Under the pieces are notes generated by a model. The model saw only the letters and a program-made list of their open reading frames with translations. It did no database searches and had not been told where the DNA came from. Made by a program: the position numbers and the translations under genes. DNA of 64,000 nucleotides from Pseudomonadota bacterium (GTDB taxonomy: Bacteria; Pseudomonadota; Alphaproteobacteria; Rhizobiales; Beijerinckiaceae): positions 16,316 to 80,315 of the forward strand of contig JAJXWB010000018.1 in NCBI GenBank assembly GCA_021781815.1, given 5' to 3'. Numbering within the stretch: the stretch's first letter is position 1; each line of letters starts with the position of its first letter. Positions 1 through 9,694 of the stretch are shown here, in pieces.

Positions 1-867
1 GCCGGCAATTCGATTGATCGCGTTTACGGTATTCTCAACGGAACCTGCAATTACATTCTAAGCAGGATGGAGACAGAGGGACTGTCCTTCGAGGCCTGTC
101 TGAAAGAGGCGCAGCGGCTCGGCTATGCGGAGGCGGATCCGACATTCGACATCGGCGGCTTCGACACCGCCCACAAGCTCGCCATTCTCGCTACTCTGGC
201 CTTCGGCGCCGAGATCGACGCGGACGCTATTTCCGTCGAGGGCATCGAACGCGTGACGACCGCCGATCTCAAGGCCGCCGACGAACTCGGCTATCGCATC
301 AAGCTGCTTGGCGTCGCCCAGCGCACGCCGCATGGCGTGGAACAGCGCGTGCATCCGACCATGGTGAAAAAATCCTCGGCGATCGCTCAGGTGATGGGCG
401 TGACCAACGCCGTCACCATCGACGCCGACGCAGTGCACGAACTCACCCTCGTCGGCCCCGGCGCAGGCGGCGAAGCCACTGCGTCCGCTGTCGTGGCGGA
501 TATCGCCGACATCGCCCGCGGCGTTCGGTCGCGCCCGCTTGGTCTTCCGCGCGCGGCGCTGACCAAGGTTCAGCGTGTCGAGATGCAGCGCCACGAGGGC
601 GGCTACTACATCCGCCTCGCCGTCTACGACAAACCCGGCGCATTTGCTGGAATCGCCGGCCGCATGGCCGAACGGAACATCTCGCTGGAAAGCATAATGC
701 AGCGCGGTCGCCCTATTGCCACTGGCGACAAGCCGGGCGGGCCTGTGCCCGTCGTCCTAATTACCTATGCTACGACCGAGAAACTCGTGCGCGAAGCTCT
801 CGACGCCATCGTCGCCGACGGATATGTGGCGGAAAGGCCGCAATCTATCCGTATCGAGCGCGAATAG
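1..867 (+). CDS. hom: Homoserine dehydrogenase, C-terminal part (5' end outside window)
   Basis: NAD(P)-dependent reduction of aspartate semialdehyde to homoserine, the branch step to threonine and methionine. The reading frame is open from base 1. The first visible codons give the family motif R-V-x-G-I-L-N-G-T-C-N-Y, so the Rossmann domain lies upstream of the window. The catalytic stretch ADPTFDIGGFDTAHKL and the conserved GAGGEATASAV follow. The last roughly 85 residues form an ACT domain (YYIRLAVYDKPGAFAGIAGR), as expected in feedback-regulated bacterial enzymes. A class II fructose bisphosphatase gene follows after 42 bp, a pairing common in alphaproteobacteria. Only the N-terminal third is missing, because of the window edge. 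Identity is secure. Confidence 0.95.
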   Translation, partial: AGNSIDRVYGILNGTCNYILSRMETEGLSFEACLKEAQRLGYAEADPTFDIGGFDTAHKLAILATLAFGAEIDADAISVEGIERVTTADLKAADELGYRIKLLGVAQRTPHGVEQRVHPTMVKKSSAIAQVMGVTNAVTIDADAVHELTLVGPGAGGEATASAVVADIADIARGVRSRPLGLPRAALTKVQRVEMQRHEGGYYIRLAVYDKPGAFAGIAGRMAERNISLESIMQRGRPIATGDKPGGPVPVVLITYATTEKLVREALDAIVADGYVAERPQSIRIERE

Positions 868-909
868 GCCACTGAGGAAGCGAATACTCCAAGCTTGGGA
901 AAAATAATC

Positions 910-1905
910 ATGACCGATCTCGTCGTCACCGAAGAAAAGATCATCGAACGCATCCTGTCGACCGAACTCGTTCGTGTGACGGAGCGGGCGGCGGTTTCCT
1001 CGGCCCGCCTGCGTGGGCGGGGCGACGAGAAGGCCGCCGACCAGGCCGCGGTCGACGCCATGCGTCGCGAACTCAACCGCCTGCCGATCCACGGCACGGT
1101 CGTGATCGGCGAGGGCGAGCGTGACGAGGCGCCGATGCTGTTCATCGGCGAGGAGGTCGGCACCAAGACCGGGCCGCGCGTCGATATCGCCGTCGATCCG
1201 CTGGAGGGCACCACGCTTTGCGCCAAGGACATGCCCGGCTCGATCGCTGTCATGGCGATGGCCGAGCACGGCACTCTGCTCAATGCGCCCGACGTTTACA
1301 TGGACAAGATCGCCATCGGCCCCGGCTACAAGGCCGGCATCGTCGATCTCGACGCCTCGCCCGCCGACAACATCAACGCGCTGGCCAGAGCCAAGGGCGT
1401 TCCAGCTGGCGAGATTACGGTGGTTATCCTCGACCGTCCCCGCCATGCGGACCTGATCGCCGCCTGCCGCAAGGCCGGCGCCGCGATCCGCCTGATCACG
1501 GACGGCGACGTGGCCGGCATCATTCATACCGCGCAAGCGGAGGAGACCGGATGCGACCTCTATCTCGGCACCGGCGGCGCGCCGGAAGGCGTGCTTGCGG
1601 CTGGCGCCTTGCGTTGCGTCGGCGGCCAGATGCAGGGCCGTCTGATCCTTGACACACAGGCCAAGGTCGAGCGCGCCGCCAAAATGGGCGTCAAGGATCC
1701 GAAGAAGAAATATGACATCAAGGAACTGGCTTCCGGCGACGTCATCGTCTGCGCGACGGGAGTCACAGACGGGGCGTTGCTGAAGGGCGTGAAGTTTCAC
1801 CCGCACCTCATCACGACCGAGACAATCATCTATCGCTCGGTCACGGGAACCGTGCGCCGGATTCAGGCCGAGCACCGCCAGTTCGAGAAGTTCAAGCTGG
1901 ACTGA
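910..1905 (+). CDS. glpX: Class II fructose-1,6-bisphosphatase
   Basis: Hydrolyses fructose-1,6-bisphosphate to fructose-6-phosphate in gluconeogenesis, and possibly sedoheptulose bisphosphate in a carbon-fixation cycle. The GlpX-family motifs are clear: GEGERDEAPM, the metal-site signature DPLEGTT, and YLGTGGAPEG in the second half. The 331 residues match the family. I chose the ATG at 910; a TTG five codons upstream is possible but less likely, and a GGGA lies about 9 bases before the ATG. It follows hom and converges with the TRIC gene. Identity is certain; the physiological substrate range is not. Confidence 0.95.
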   Translation: MTDLVVTEEKIIERILSTELVRVTERAAVSSARLRGRGDEKAADQAAVDAMRRELNRLPIHGTVVIGEGERDEAPMLFIGEEVGTKTGPRVDIAVDPLEGTTLCAKDMPGSIAVMAMAEHGTLLNAPDVYMDKIAIGPGYKAGIVDLDASPADNINALARAKGVPAGEITVVILDRPRHADLIAACRKAGAAIRLITDGDVAGIIHTAQAEETGCDLYLGTGGAPEGVLAAGALRCVGGQMQGRLILDTQAKVERAAKMGVKDPKKKYDIKELASGDVIVCATGVTDGALLKGVKFHPHLITTETIIYRSVTGTVRRIQAEHRQFEKFKLD

Positions 1906-1948
1906 GTTTTCCGCGCCTTTGTTGGAATGGCGCTGAGGGAGCGACGCC

Positions 1949-2587
1949 TCACTCCCCCAGCACCGGCCGCGTTCGCCAGTCGAACCTGACCGTTGCGAAC
2001 CGCACCGCGACATAGCCGCCGACCACCCCCCACGCCATGATCGCGCGTGAAAAGCCAAGCCCCAGAGTCAGGATCAGATAGGCCGCGCAGGCCAGCGCCA
2101 CGAGAATCGCCTGATAGCGACCGGGCTGCATGATCTCGGGCACTTCGCGCACGAGAACGTCGCGCAGCACGCCGCCGCCGACGCCGGCGACGCAGCCGAC
2201 CATCATCACGCCAGGCAGCGGCAGGCCCGCCTGCAGCGCGGTCTCGACGCCGAGCACGGCGAAGGCCGGCGTGCCGACGGAATCGATCAGTTCGATCGCC
2301 TGTTCGATCAGTTTTGCCGTATGCAGCCTTCTGGCCAGCGCGATGGCCAAAAAAGTCGTGGCGGCGATCTCCGGCAGGTAGACCGGATTGGTCAGAGCCA
2401 GCGGAATTTTTTGCAAGAGGACGCCGTCGCGGATCAGGCCGCCGCCGATCGACGAGACCAGCGCCGTCATGAACACGCCGACGAGGTCGAATCTCTTGCG
2501 CAACCCGACGAGCGCTCCAGACAGCGCCCAGGCGAAAATCGCGAGATAGTCGAGTTGGACCGGAAGCTGGAACTGGTCGGGGATCAT
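1949..2587 (-). CDS. TRIC-type (UPF0126 family) cation channel-like membrane protein
   Basis: Predicted inner-membrane protein of 212 residues with about seven hydrophobic helices. It has two internally repeated halves, each with a glycine-rich motif followed by Arg-Asp: SSIGGGLIRD near residue 45 and VAGVGGGVLRD near residue 130. This is the signature of the bacterial UPF0126/TRIC family; some members have been studied as potassium-permeable trimeric channels. The frame extends further upstream, but only the ATG at 2587 avoids overlapping the desulfurase gene that diverges from 2698, and CAGGG lies about 8 bases before it. The physiological role here is not known. Confidence 0.85.
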   Translation of the reverse strand: MIPDQFQLPVQLDYLAIFAWALSGALVGLRKRFDLVGVFMTALVSSIGGGLIRDGVLLQKIPLALTNPVYLPEIAATTFLAIALARRLHTAKLIEQAIELIDSVGTPAFAVLGVETALQAGLPLPGVMMVGCVAGVGGGVLRDVLVREVPEIMQPGRYQAILVALACAAYLILTLGLGFSRAIMAWGVVGGYVAVRFATVRFDWRTRPVLGE

Positions 2588-2697
2588 CGAAGCGCCCTGT
2601 CGGAAAGCCGCGGCGGCGTGTCCTTTCTCGCCCGCGCCGCCCGGTTCGGCAATGGAGGCGGTTCGCGCGCGCGCGAAATGCGGGGTAAAGACGGAAC

Positions 2698-3855
2698 GTG
2701 ACCCGCTTCTATCTCGATCATAACGCCACGTCGCCATTGCGCCCGTCCGCGCGCGAAGCGACGGTCGAATCGCTTGCGGCCTGCGGCAACGCGTCCTCCG
2801 TCCACGCCGAGGGTCGCGCCGCTCGCGCTGCGATCGAGAACGCGCGCGAATCGGTCGCCGCGCTGGTCGGCGCTGCGGCGCGAAACGTGATTTTCACGTC
2901 CGGCGCGACGGAGGCGCTCAATCTTGCGCTGCGGCCGGATTGGCGAGGGCGCGATGGCGCGTTGGCCGACTGGCTGCTGCTTGGGGCGACCGAACATGTC
3001 GCCGCGCTCGGCGGCCACGGCTTCGGCGACAGGTTTTCCCGCCTCGCGGTGGACGGGCAGGGCCGGCTCGATCTTGCGGCGCTGGACGCGGCCCTCGCGC
3101 TGGCCGGCGGCCGCTCGGTCGCGCTGGCGTTGCAGGCCGCCAACAACGAGACGGGCGTGCTGCAACCCGTAGCCGAGGCGGCGGCGAAGGTTCACGCTGC
3201 TGGCGGCCTCGTCGTTTGCGACGCCGTGCAGGCTGCGGGCCGCGTGACCTGCACGTTCGAGACGACCGGCGCCGACATGCTCGTCCTTTCCTCGCACAAG
3301 ATAGGCGGTCCACAGGGCGCGGGCGCGTTGATTCTGCGCGATGCCTCGCTTCATTGCGGCTTTCCGCTGATTCGCGGCGGCGGCCAGGAGCGCGGTTTTC
3401 GCGCGGGTACCGAGAACGTGGCCGCAATCGCGGGCTTTGGCGTTGCGGCGGCCGAGGCGACGGCGAACCGCTCCGCCGAAGCCCTGCGCAGCGAATCCCT
3501 GCGGCGCGCGCTCGAGTCCGAACTCCTGCGGCTCGCCCCAGAGGCGACCATTTTCGGCCAAAGCGCCCTGCGCCTGCCCAATACCAGCGCCTTCGCCATC
3601 CCCGGCCTTTCGGCGGAAACCATGCTGATGGCCTTCGATCTGGCCGGCGTCGCAGTCTCCTCCGGCTCGGCCTGCTCCTCCGGCAAAGTCAATCGGTCGC
3701 ACGTGCTGGAGGCGATGGCGGTTGCGCCCGATCTGGCCAGGGGCGCTCTGCGGGCCAGCTTTGGCTGGTCCTCAACCCTCGCGGATCTGGATGCCTGCTG
3801 CGCCGTACTTGCGCAAACCATTGGCCGCATTCGCCGGAAACGCACGGGGCGCTAG
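2698..3855 (+). CDS. Cysteine desulfurase, NifS/IscS-type (class V aminotransferase fold)
   Basis: PLP enzyme that removes sulfur from cysteine as an enzyme persulfide, here presumably feeding the SUF machinery directly downstream. Visible features are YLDHNATSPL at the N-terminus, the GNASSVHAEG loop, NNETGVLQP, the PLP lysine in LSSHKIGGPQGAG, RGGGQERGFRAGTEN, and the catalytic cysteine loop SSGSACSSGK near residue 325. The longer loop marks the group I (IscS/NifS) type rather than SufS. GTG start. A second desulfurase, sufS, lies in the same cluster, which is a usual alphaproteobacterial arrangement. No Rrf2-type regulator gene is seen next to it in this window. Confidence 0.92.
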   Translation: MTRFYLDHNATSPLRPSAREATVESLAACGNASSVHAEGRAARAAIENARESVAALVGAAARNVIFTSGATEALNLALRPDWRGRDGALADWLLLGATEHVAALGGHGFGDRFSRLAVDGQGRLDLAALDAALALAGGRSVALALQAANNETGVLQPVAEAAAKVHAAGGLVVCDAVQAAGRVTCTFETTGADMLVLSSHKIGGPQGAGALILRDASLHCGFPLIRGGGQERGFRAGTENVAAIAGFGVAAAEATANRSAEALRSESLRRALESELLRLAPEATIFGQSALRLPNTSAFAIPGLSAETMLMAFDLAGVAVSSGSACSSGKVNRSHVLEAMAVAPDLARGALRASFGWSSTLADLDACCAVLAQTIGRIRRKRTGR

Positions 3856-3953
3856 CCCTTTTGGAGGCTGTGGCTTGAAGACGCGCGAACATCGGTCCAT
3901 TATAGGTTTATCCGACCGGCGGCCCTTGAAACCGCGCAGGGCAGGAGAAGATT

Positions 3954-5423
3954 ATGGCGGCTGTTAAAGAGACGGTCGATCGCGTGAAGGCGATCGACGT
4001 TGATGCATACAAGTACGGCTTCGTCACCGATATCGAATCCGACAAAGCGCCCAAGGGGCTGAACGAGGACATCGTTCGGTTCATTTCTGCGCGCAAAAAC
4101 GAACCGGAATGGCTGCTCGAATGGCGTCTCGACGCCTATCGTCGCTGGCTCACCATGCGCGAGCCGGACTGGGCGCGGGTCGAATATCCGAAGATTGACT
4201 ATCAGGATCTCTACTACTATTCCGCGCCCAGGAGCACGCCGGGGCCGACCTCGCTTGAGGACGTCGACCCGGAACTCCTGCGCACCTATGAAAAGCTTGG
4301 CATTCCCCTCCGCGAGCAGGAAATTCTGGCGGGCGTGCAGACCTCGCGCGTCGCGGTCGACGCCGTATTCGACTCGGTGTCGGTCGCAACCACTTTCCGC
4401 GCTGAACTCGCCAAGGCCGGTGTGATCTTCTGCCCGATCTCGGAAGCCGTGCATTCGCATCCCGAACTCGTGCGGAAATATCTCGGCTCGGTGGTGCCTG
4501 TGACCGACAATTATTTCGCTACGCTCAATTCGGCGGTCTATTCGGATGGCTCGTTCGTCTACATCCCGCCTGGCGTGCGCTGTCCGATGGAGTTATCGAC
4601 TTACTTTCGCATCAACGAGCGCAACACCGGCCAGTTCGAGCGCACGCTGATCATCGCGGACGCCGGTTCCTATGTGTCCTATCTCGAAGGCTGCACCGCT
4701 CCGCAGCGCGACGAGAACCAGTTGCACGCGGCTGTGGTGGAGCTGATCGCCCACGATGACGCCGAGATCAAATATTCGACCGTGCAGAACTGGTATCCCG
4801 GCGACTCCGAGGGCAAGGGCGGTATCTACAATTTCGTCACCAAACGCGGAGATTGCAGAGGGCGGCGCGCGAAGATCTCGTGGACGCAGGTCGAGACGGG
4901 ATCGGCGATCACCTGGAAATATCCCTCCTGCATTCTGCGCGGCGACGACTCCCGCGGCGAGTTCTATTCGATCGCCATTTCCAATGGCCGGCAGCAGGTC
5001 GATTCCGGCACCAAGATGATCCATCTCGGCAGGAACACGTCGAGCCGCATCATCTCCAAGGGCATTTCCGCGGGCAAGTCGAACAACACCTATCGCGGTC
5101 AGGTGAGCGCGCATCGCAAGGCGACCAATGCGCGCAACTTCACCAATTGCGACTCGCTGCTGATCGGCCACGACTGCGGCGCGCACACGGTTCCGTATAT
5201 CGAGAGCAAGAATGCAACCGCCGTTTTCGAGCATGAGGCGACAACGTCGAAGATTTCCGAGGATCAGCTCTTCTACTGCCTGCAACGCGGTCTCTCGTCG
5301 GAAGAAGCCACTGCGCTGATCGTCAACGGTTTCGTGCGCGACGTGCTGCAGCAATTGCCGATGGAGTTCGCGGTCGAGGCGCAGAAGCTGATCGCAATAT
5401 CGCTTGAAGGGAGCGTGGGGTAA
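3954..5423 (+). CDS. sufB: Fe-S cluster scaffold protein SufB
   Basis: Core scaffold of the SufBCD complex in the cytosol; clusters are assembled at the SufB-SufD interface. The 489 residues match the family. The C-terminal half carries the diagnostic [20 protein letters not shown], containing the conserved cysteine, and the stretch [16 protein letters not shown]. An AGGAG ribosome site lies 7 bases before the ATG. The 98-bp leader after the desulfurase gene has a weak promoter-like pair (TTGAAG at 3875, CATTAT at 3898, 17-bp spacing). I could not recognise an iron- or Fe-S-responsive operator with confidence. Confidence 0.97.
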   Translation: MAAVKETVDRVKAIDVDAYKYGFVTDIESDKAPKGLNEDIVRFISARKNEPEWLLEWRLDAYRRWLTMREPDWARVEYPKIDYQDLYYYSAPRSTPGPTSLEDVDPELLRTYEKLGIPLREQEILAGVQTSRVAVDAVFDSVSVATTFRAELAKAGVIFCPISEAVHSHPELVRKYLGSVVPVTDNYFATLNSAVYSDGSFVYIPPGVRCPMELSTYFRINERNTGQFERTLIIADAGSYVSYLEGCTAPQRDENQLHAAVVELIAHDDAEIKYSTVQNWYPGDSEGKGGIYNFVTKRGDCRGRRAKISWTQVETGSAITWKYPSCILRGDDSRGEFYSIAISNGRQQVDSGTKMIHLGRNTSSRIISKGISAGKSNNTYRGQVSAHRKATNARNFTNCDSLLIGHDCGAHTVPYIESKNATAVFEHEATTSKISEDQLFYCLQRGLSSEEATALIVNGFVRDVLQQLPMEFAVEAQKLIAISLEGSVG

Positions 5424-5489
5424 GCGCGCACGCGCTCATTTCATCCCCTTGAGACGCGCGTCTCGGGGTTCAGTAAGCAAGGCCAGACA

Positions 5490-6239
5490 ATGCTTGAAGT
5501 TAAAAATCTCCACGTCTCCATCGGCGATCGCAAGATTCTCGACGGTCTGAATCTCACTGTGAAAAACGGCGAGGTCGCCGCCATCATGGGGCCGAACGGC
5601 ACGGGCAAGTCCACCTTGTCCTATGTCATAGCCGGCCGTCCGGATTACGAGGTCGCCGAAGGCGAAATCCTGCTCGACGGCGTCAATCTGCTGGACATGG
5701 ACACGACCGAGCGCGCCAACGCCGGCGTGTTCCTGGCGTTCCAGTACCCTCTGGAGATTCCCGGCGTCGCCACCATGACCTTCCTCAAGGCTGCGCTCAA
5801 TGCGCAGGCGCGCGCGCGCGGGCAGAAGGAATTGCAGACGCCCGATTTCATGAAGAAAGTCAGGGACGCCGCGCAAAAACTCGGCGTGAAGCAGGACATG
5901 CTCAAGCGCCCGCTCAACGTCGGCTTTTCCGGCGGCGAGAAGAAACGCATGGAAATTTTGCAGATGGCGCTTCTGCAACCGAAACTCGGCATCCTCGACG
6001 AAACCGATTCCGGCCTCGACATCGACGCCCTGCGTGTCGTGGCCGAAGGCGTGAATGCGCTGCGCTCGAAGGACCGCAGCTTTCTCGTCATCACGCACTA
6101 CCAGCGCCTGCTCGACTACATCAAGCCGGATACGGTGCATGTCATGGCGCGCGGAAAGATCGCGCGCTCCGGCGGGCCGGAGCTGGCGCTGGAGCTGGAG
6201 AAATCCGGTTACGCCGAATTCATCGGCGAGGCCGCATGA
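5490..6239 (+). CDS. sufC: Fe-S assembly ATPase SufC
   Basis: ABC-type ATPase that powers conformational change of SufB and SufD during cluster assembly; it is soluble and not a transporter. The 249 residues carry Walker A GPNGTGKST near residue 34, the Q-loop FQYPLEIPG, the ABC signature FSGGEKKRMEI, and Walker B running into the D-loop as LGILDETDSGLDID, the wording typical of SufC. Its stop overlaps the sufD start by 4 bp (ATGA), so the two are translationally coupled. Confidence 0.97.
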   Translation: MLEVKNLHVSIGDRKILDGLNLTVKNGEVAAIMGPNGTGKSTLSYVIAGRPDYEVAEGEILLDGVNLLDMDTTERANAGVFLAFQYPLEIPGVATMTFLKAALNAQARARGQKELQTPDFMKKVRDAAQKLGVKQDMLKRPLNVGFSGGEKKRMEILQMALLQPKLGILDETDSGLDIDALRVVAEGVNALRSKDRSFLVITHYQRLLDYIKPDTVHVMARGKIARSGGPELALELEKSGYAEFIGEAA

Positions 6240-7573
6240 ACCTGCCCGCGACGATACGGACTCGCACCGAGGCCGAGACGGCGCTGATCGAAGCGTTCGA
6301 CGCGACCGAACATCTGTTGCGCGGCGCATGCGATCTGCGGGCCGCTGCGATGGCGCATTTTTCCGCGATCGGCTTGCCGAACCGGCGGGTCGAATCCTGG
6401 CATTACACGGACCTTCGCGCCATGTTGCGGGAAGCGGCGCCGATCCGCGCGCCGGATTCGTTCACGTTAGCGCGCGCGCATGAATTGCTGCAGGGGCCGG
6501 GCGGGCAGACCCATGCGATTCGCCTCCTCGTTCTGAACGGCGCCTACCGCCCGGATTTGTCGGATCTCGCCGATTTGCCGGCGGGCGTTGCGGTGACGTC
6601 GCTATCCGACGAACTCGTGGCCGGCGATCCGGAAGTCCTGACTGCGCTTGTCGGCGAAGGGCAGGGCGGCGACGATGCGGTGGTGGCGCTCAATGCCGCG
6701 CTTATGCAGGACGGCATCGTCGTCCGCGTCGCGCCGGGGGCCGAGATCGAGCGACCGCTGGCGCTGGTCAACATGATGTCCGGTGGCGCGCCGCATGCGG
6801 CCTTCGTGCGCTCGCTCGTTATCGTCGGCGCCGGCGCCAGGGTCCGCCTGACCGAGACGACCACCGCCTGCACGCCTGCCGCCACGCAGGCCAACGAGGC
6901 GATGGTCCTGAAGATCGGGGACCGGGCGAACGTCGATTATGTCACGCGCGTCTTCGCGCAGGGCGAAGGCGCCATTGCGGTGCATTCGCTGCTGGCTACG
7001 GTCGGCGCCGACGCCCATTTCAACGCTTTCTGCTTCATGCCGGAAGTCGGTTTGGCGCGTCGCCAGATTTTTGCGCGGCTGAACGGACGGCGCTCCAACG
7101 TGCGCTTCGGCGGCCTGTCGCTGCTGCGCGGACGGCAGCATGCCGACACGACTCTCGTCGTCGAGCATGTCGCGCCCGATTGCACGAGCCGTGAGTTTTT
7201 CCGTCATATTCTCGACCATGAGTCCACCGGCGTCTTTCAGGGCAAGGTGGTCGTTCGACCAAACGCGCAGAAGACCGACGGCGCGATGAAGAGCCAGGCG
7301 ATCATGCTCGGCGATGATGCCGTCATGAACAACAAGCCCGAGCTTGAAATCTTCGCCGACGACGTAGTGTGCGGCCATGGCGCGACGGTCGGGCAGCTTG
7401 ACGATGATCAGATCTTCTACCTTCAGGCGCGCGGCCTGCCGCGCGAAGAAGCCGAGTCGCTGCTGCTGGAGGCGTTCGCCAACGAGGCGCTCGATCTCAT
7501 CGCCGACGAAAAGCTGCGCGCGCGCTTCATCGACGACACGAAGGCATGGCTTGCGCAGAGAGGCGCGAAATGA
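6236..7573 (+). CDS. sufD: Fe-S assembly protein SufD
   Basis: Paralogue and partner of SufB in the SufBC2D complex. The 445-residue protein ends in a beta-helix core with DGAMKSQAIML and the SufD-type CGHGATVGQLDDDQIFYLQ, which includes the conserved histidine at the SufB interface. The N-terminus is an alpha-helical region ending in RVESWHYTDLR, normal for SufD. It overlaps sufC by 4 bp upstream and sufS by 4 bp downstream. Confidence 0.96.
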   Translation: MNLPATIRTRTEAETALIEAFDATEHLLRGACDLRAAAMAHFSAIGLPNRRVESWHYTDLRAMLREAAPIRAPDSFTLARAHELLQGPGGQTHAIRLLVLNGAYRPDLSDLADLPAGVAVTSLSDELVAGDPEVLTALVGEGQGGDDAVVALNAALMQDGIVVRVAPGAEIERPLALVNMMSGGAPHAAFVRSLVIVGAGARVRLTETTTACTPAATQANEAMVLKIGDRANVDYVTRVFAQGEGAIAVHSLLATVGADAHFNAFCFMPEVGLARRQIFARLNGRRSNVRFGGLSLLRGRQHADTTLVVEHVAPDCTSREFFRHILDHESTGVFQGKVVVRPNAQKTDGAMKSQAIMLGDDAVMNNKPELEIFADDVVCGHGATVGQLDDDQIFYLQARGLPREEAESLLLEAFANEALDLIADEKLRARFIDDTKAWLAQRGAK

Positions 7574-8802
7574 ACGCCCACGCGCCCTACGATGTCACGG
7601 CCCTGCGTCGGGATTTTCCGATCTTGAACGAAAGGCCGTATGGCAAGAAGCTGGTTTATCTCGACAACGCCGCTTCCGCGCAGAAACCGAAAGCGGTGAT
7701 CGAGCGCATGACGCATGTCTATGAGCACGAATACGCCAACGTGCACCGCGGCCTGCACTATCTCGCAAACGCCGCGACCGACGCCTTCGAAGGCGCACGG
7801 GCGAGCGTGCGCCGTTTTCTGAATGCGGAATCGGACGACGAGATCGTTTTCACACGCTCGGCGACGGAGGCGATCAATCTCGTCGCGGCTTCGTTCGGTC
7901 TCGCTCACATCGGCGAAGGCGATGAGATTGTGCTCTCGATCATGGAGCATCATTCCAACATCATACCCTGGCATTTTCATCGCGAGCGCAAGGGCGCCGT
8001 CATGAAATGGATCGAGATCGATGACGATGGAGCCATCGATCTCGCCGCGTTCGAGCGTCTGCTGACGCAAAAGACGAAGATCGTCGCGATCACGCACATG
8101 TCCAATGTGCTGGGCGCGCCGACGCCAGTCGCCGATATCGTCCGCATCGCCCACGCCCACGGCGTGGCCGTGCTGGTGGACGGCTCGCAGGGCGCCGTTC
8201 ATCTCGACGTCGATGTGCGCGCGCTCGACGCGGATTTTTACGTGCTCACTGGTCACAAGGTGTATGGACCGACCGGGATCGGCGTGCTTTACGGCAAGCG
8301 GAAATGGCTCGAAAATCTGCCGCCGTTCAATGGCGGCGGCGAGATGATCGAGGTCGTGACGAGGGATCGCGTCACCTATAACGCGCCGCCGCACCGTTTC
8401 GAGGCGGGCACGCCGCCGATCGTGCAGGCTGTCGGCCTCGGCGCGGCGCTCGAATACATGGACATGGTCGGCCGCAAGGCGATCCGCGCCCATGAAGCCG
8501 AACTGACGGCCTATGCGATGGAGCGGCTGTCGCGGATCAATTCGCTGCGCATTCTCGGCCGAGCGAAAGACAAGGGGCCGATCGTCTCGTTCGAGATGAA
8601 GGGCGCGCACGCACATGATGTCGCGACCATAATCGATCGCGCCGGCGTCGCTGTTCGCGCCGGTACGCATTGCGCCATGCCGCTGCTGGAGCGTTTCGGC
8701 GCGACCTCGACGTGTCGCGCTTCATTCGCCCTGTACAATACACATGAAGAGATCGATGCGCTCGCCGAGGCCCTGCAACGGGCCGAAGCCCTGTTTTCGT
8801 GA
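7570..8802 (+). CDS. sufS: Cysteine desulfurase SufS
   Basis: Group II PLP-dependent cysteine desulfurase delivering sulfur to SufBCD. Features in the 410 residues are YLDNAASAQKP at the N-terminus, NVHRGLHYL, the TGHKVYGPTGIGVLYG loop carrying the PLP lysine, RAGTHCAMPLLERFG near the C-terminus, and the catalytic cysteine in TSTCRASFALYNT. The ATG at 7570 overlaps the sufD stop (ATGA). No sufE or sufU gene lies in the operon, so the persulfide acceptor is either elsewhere or the neighbouring small proteins contribute. Confidence 0.96.
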   Translation: MNAHAPYDVTALRRDFPILNERPYGKKLVYLDNAASAQKPKAVIERMTHVYEHEYANVHRGLHYLANAATDAFEGARASVRRFLNAESDDEIVFTRSATEAINLVAASFGLAHIGEGDEIVLSIMEHHSNIIPWHFHRERKGAVMKWIEIDDDGAIDLAAFERLLTQKTKIVAITHMSNVLGAPTPVADIVRIAHAHGVAVLVDGSQGAVHLDVDVRALDADFYVLTGHKVYGPTGIGVLYGKRKWLENLPPFNGGGEMIEVVTRDRVTYNAPPHRFEAGTPPIVQAVGLGAALEYMDMVGRKAIRAHEAELTAYAMERLSRINSLRILGRAKDKGPIVSFEMKGAHAHDVATIIDRAGVAVRAGTHCAMPLLERFGATSTCRASFALYNTHEEIDALAEALQRAEALFS

Positions 8803-8810
8803 GGATGGAC

Positions 8811-9194
8811 ATGACCGAGGCAACTGACGCCCCGTTCGCGCCGAACAAACCCGAGATCGGCATATCGAAGGAATTGTCGGCGGAGGAATATGACCGGCTG
8901 ACCGATGACATCATCAACGCGCTGAAGTCGGTCTACGATCCGGAAATTCCCGCCGACATCTACGAACTCGGGCTCATCTACCGTGTCGAGGTGGATGAAG
9001 CCCGCTTCGTCAACATCGACATGACGCTGACGGCGCCAGGCTGCCCGGTCGCCGGGGAAATGCCGCAATGGGTCGAGAATGCCGTGGCGAGCGTGCCGGG
9101 CGTCGCCGGCGTCAAGGTCTCCATGGTCTTTGATCCGCCGTGGGACCAGAGTCGCATGTCGGAAATGGCGCGCGTTGCGCTGGACATGTGGTGA
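8811..9194 (+). CDS. sufT: SUF-associated MIP18/DUF59-family protein (SufT-like)
   Basis: Small cytosolic Fe-S maturation factor of about 127 residues. The DUF59 core is plain: SVYDPEIPADIYELGLIY near residue 40, TAPGCPVAGEMP with its conserved cysteine, and FDPPWDQSRMSEMA at the end. Family members assist Fe-S protein maturation, apparently late in the pathway; the biochemical step is not settled. Of three in-frame starts (GTG 8799, ATG 8805, ATG 8811) I chose 8811 because GAGG lies 6 bases before it. Its stop shares one base with the next start (TGATG). Confidence 0.88.
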   Translation: MTEATDAPFAPNKPEIGISKELSAEEYDRLTDDIINALKSVYDPEIPADIYELGLIYRVEVDEARFVNIDMTLTAPGCPVAGEMPQWVENAVASVPGVAGVKVSMVFDPPWDQSRMSEMARVALDMW

Positions 9195-9610
9195 TGCCGG
9201 CGCTGCGCGGCGTTCTTGAGACCTCTCTTTATGTCGAGGATCTCGCACGCGCTGCGCTGTTCTGGGAGGGGACGGTCGGTCTTCATCCGCTCGTTCCCGG
9301 CGACAGGCGGTTTCGCGCCTATGACGCGGGCGGCGCATCGGTTCTGCTTCTCTTTCTGCGCGGGGCGACGCAGGAGACGGTGCATGTGCCTGGCGGCTCA
9401 ATCCCGCCGCATGGCGGCTCGGGCCATTTGCACGTGGCCTTCGCTGTTTCGTCGGATGAATTGCAGGAGTGGGAGGCGCGGCTTGCGGCTGCGGGCGTTG
9501 CGATCGAGGGGCGGGCCGATTGGCCGCGGGGCGGCCGCAGCATCTATTTTCGCGATCCCGATGGACACCTCGTCGAACTCGCGACTCCGGGCCTGTGGCG
9601 GAATTACTGA
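9194..9610 (+). CDS. VOC-superfamily (glyoxalase/dioxygenase fold) protein within the suf operon
   Basis: A 138-residue protein with two beta-alpha-beta-beta-beta halves of the vicinal oxygen chelate fold. It starts LETSLYVEDLARAALFWEGT and ends YFRDPDGHLVELATPG, the usual C-terminal metal-binding strand with a glutamate. A histidine in GHLHVAFAV is another candidate ligand. It could be a lyase, dioxygenase or metal-dependent resistance protein; the substrate cannot be read from sequence. The start shares one base with the sufT-like stop, so translation is coupled, placing it firmly in the suf transcript between the sufT-like gene and sufA. Confidence 0.85.
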   Translation: MPALRGVLETSLYVEDLARAALFWEGTVGLHPLVPGDRRFRAYDAGGASVLLLFLRGATQETVHVPGGSIPPHGGSGHLHVAFAVSSDELQEWEARLAAAGVAIEGRADWPRGGRSIYFRDPDGHLVELATPGLWRNY

Positions 9611-9694
9611 TCCCGTCTCGACGCGCAGCCCCCGGCCGCCTATATGTGTGAGACTCTTATTCGCAGGGCCTTGACCCCTGAATGGAGGAAGAGA

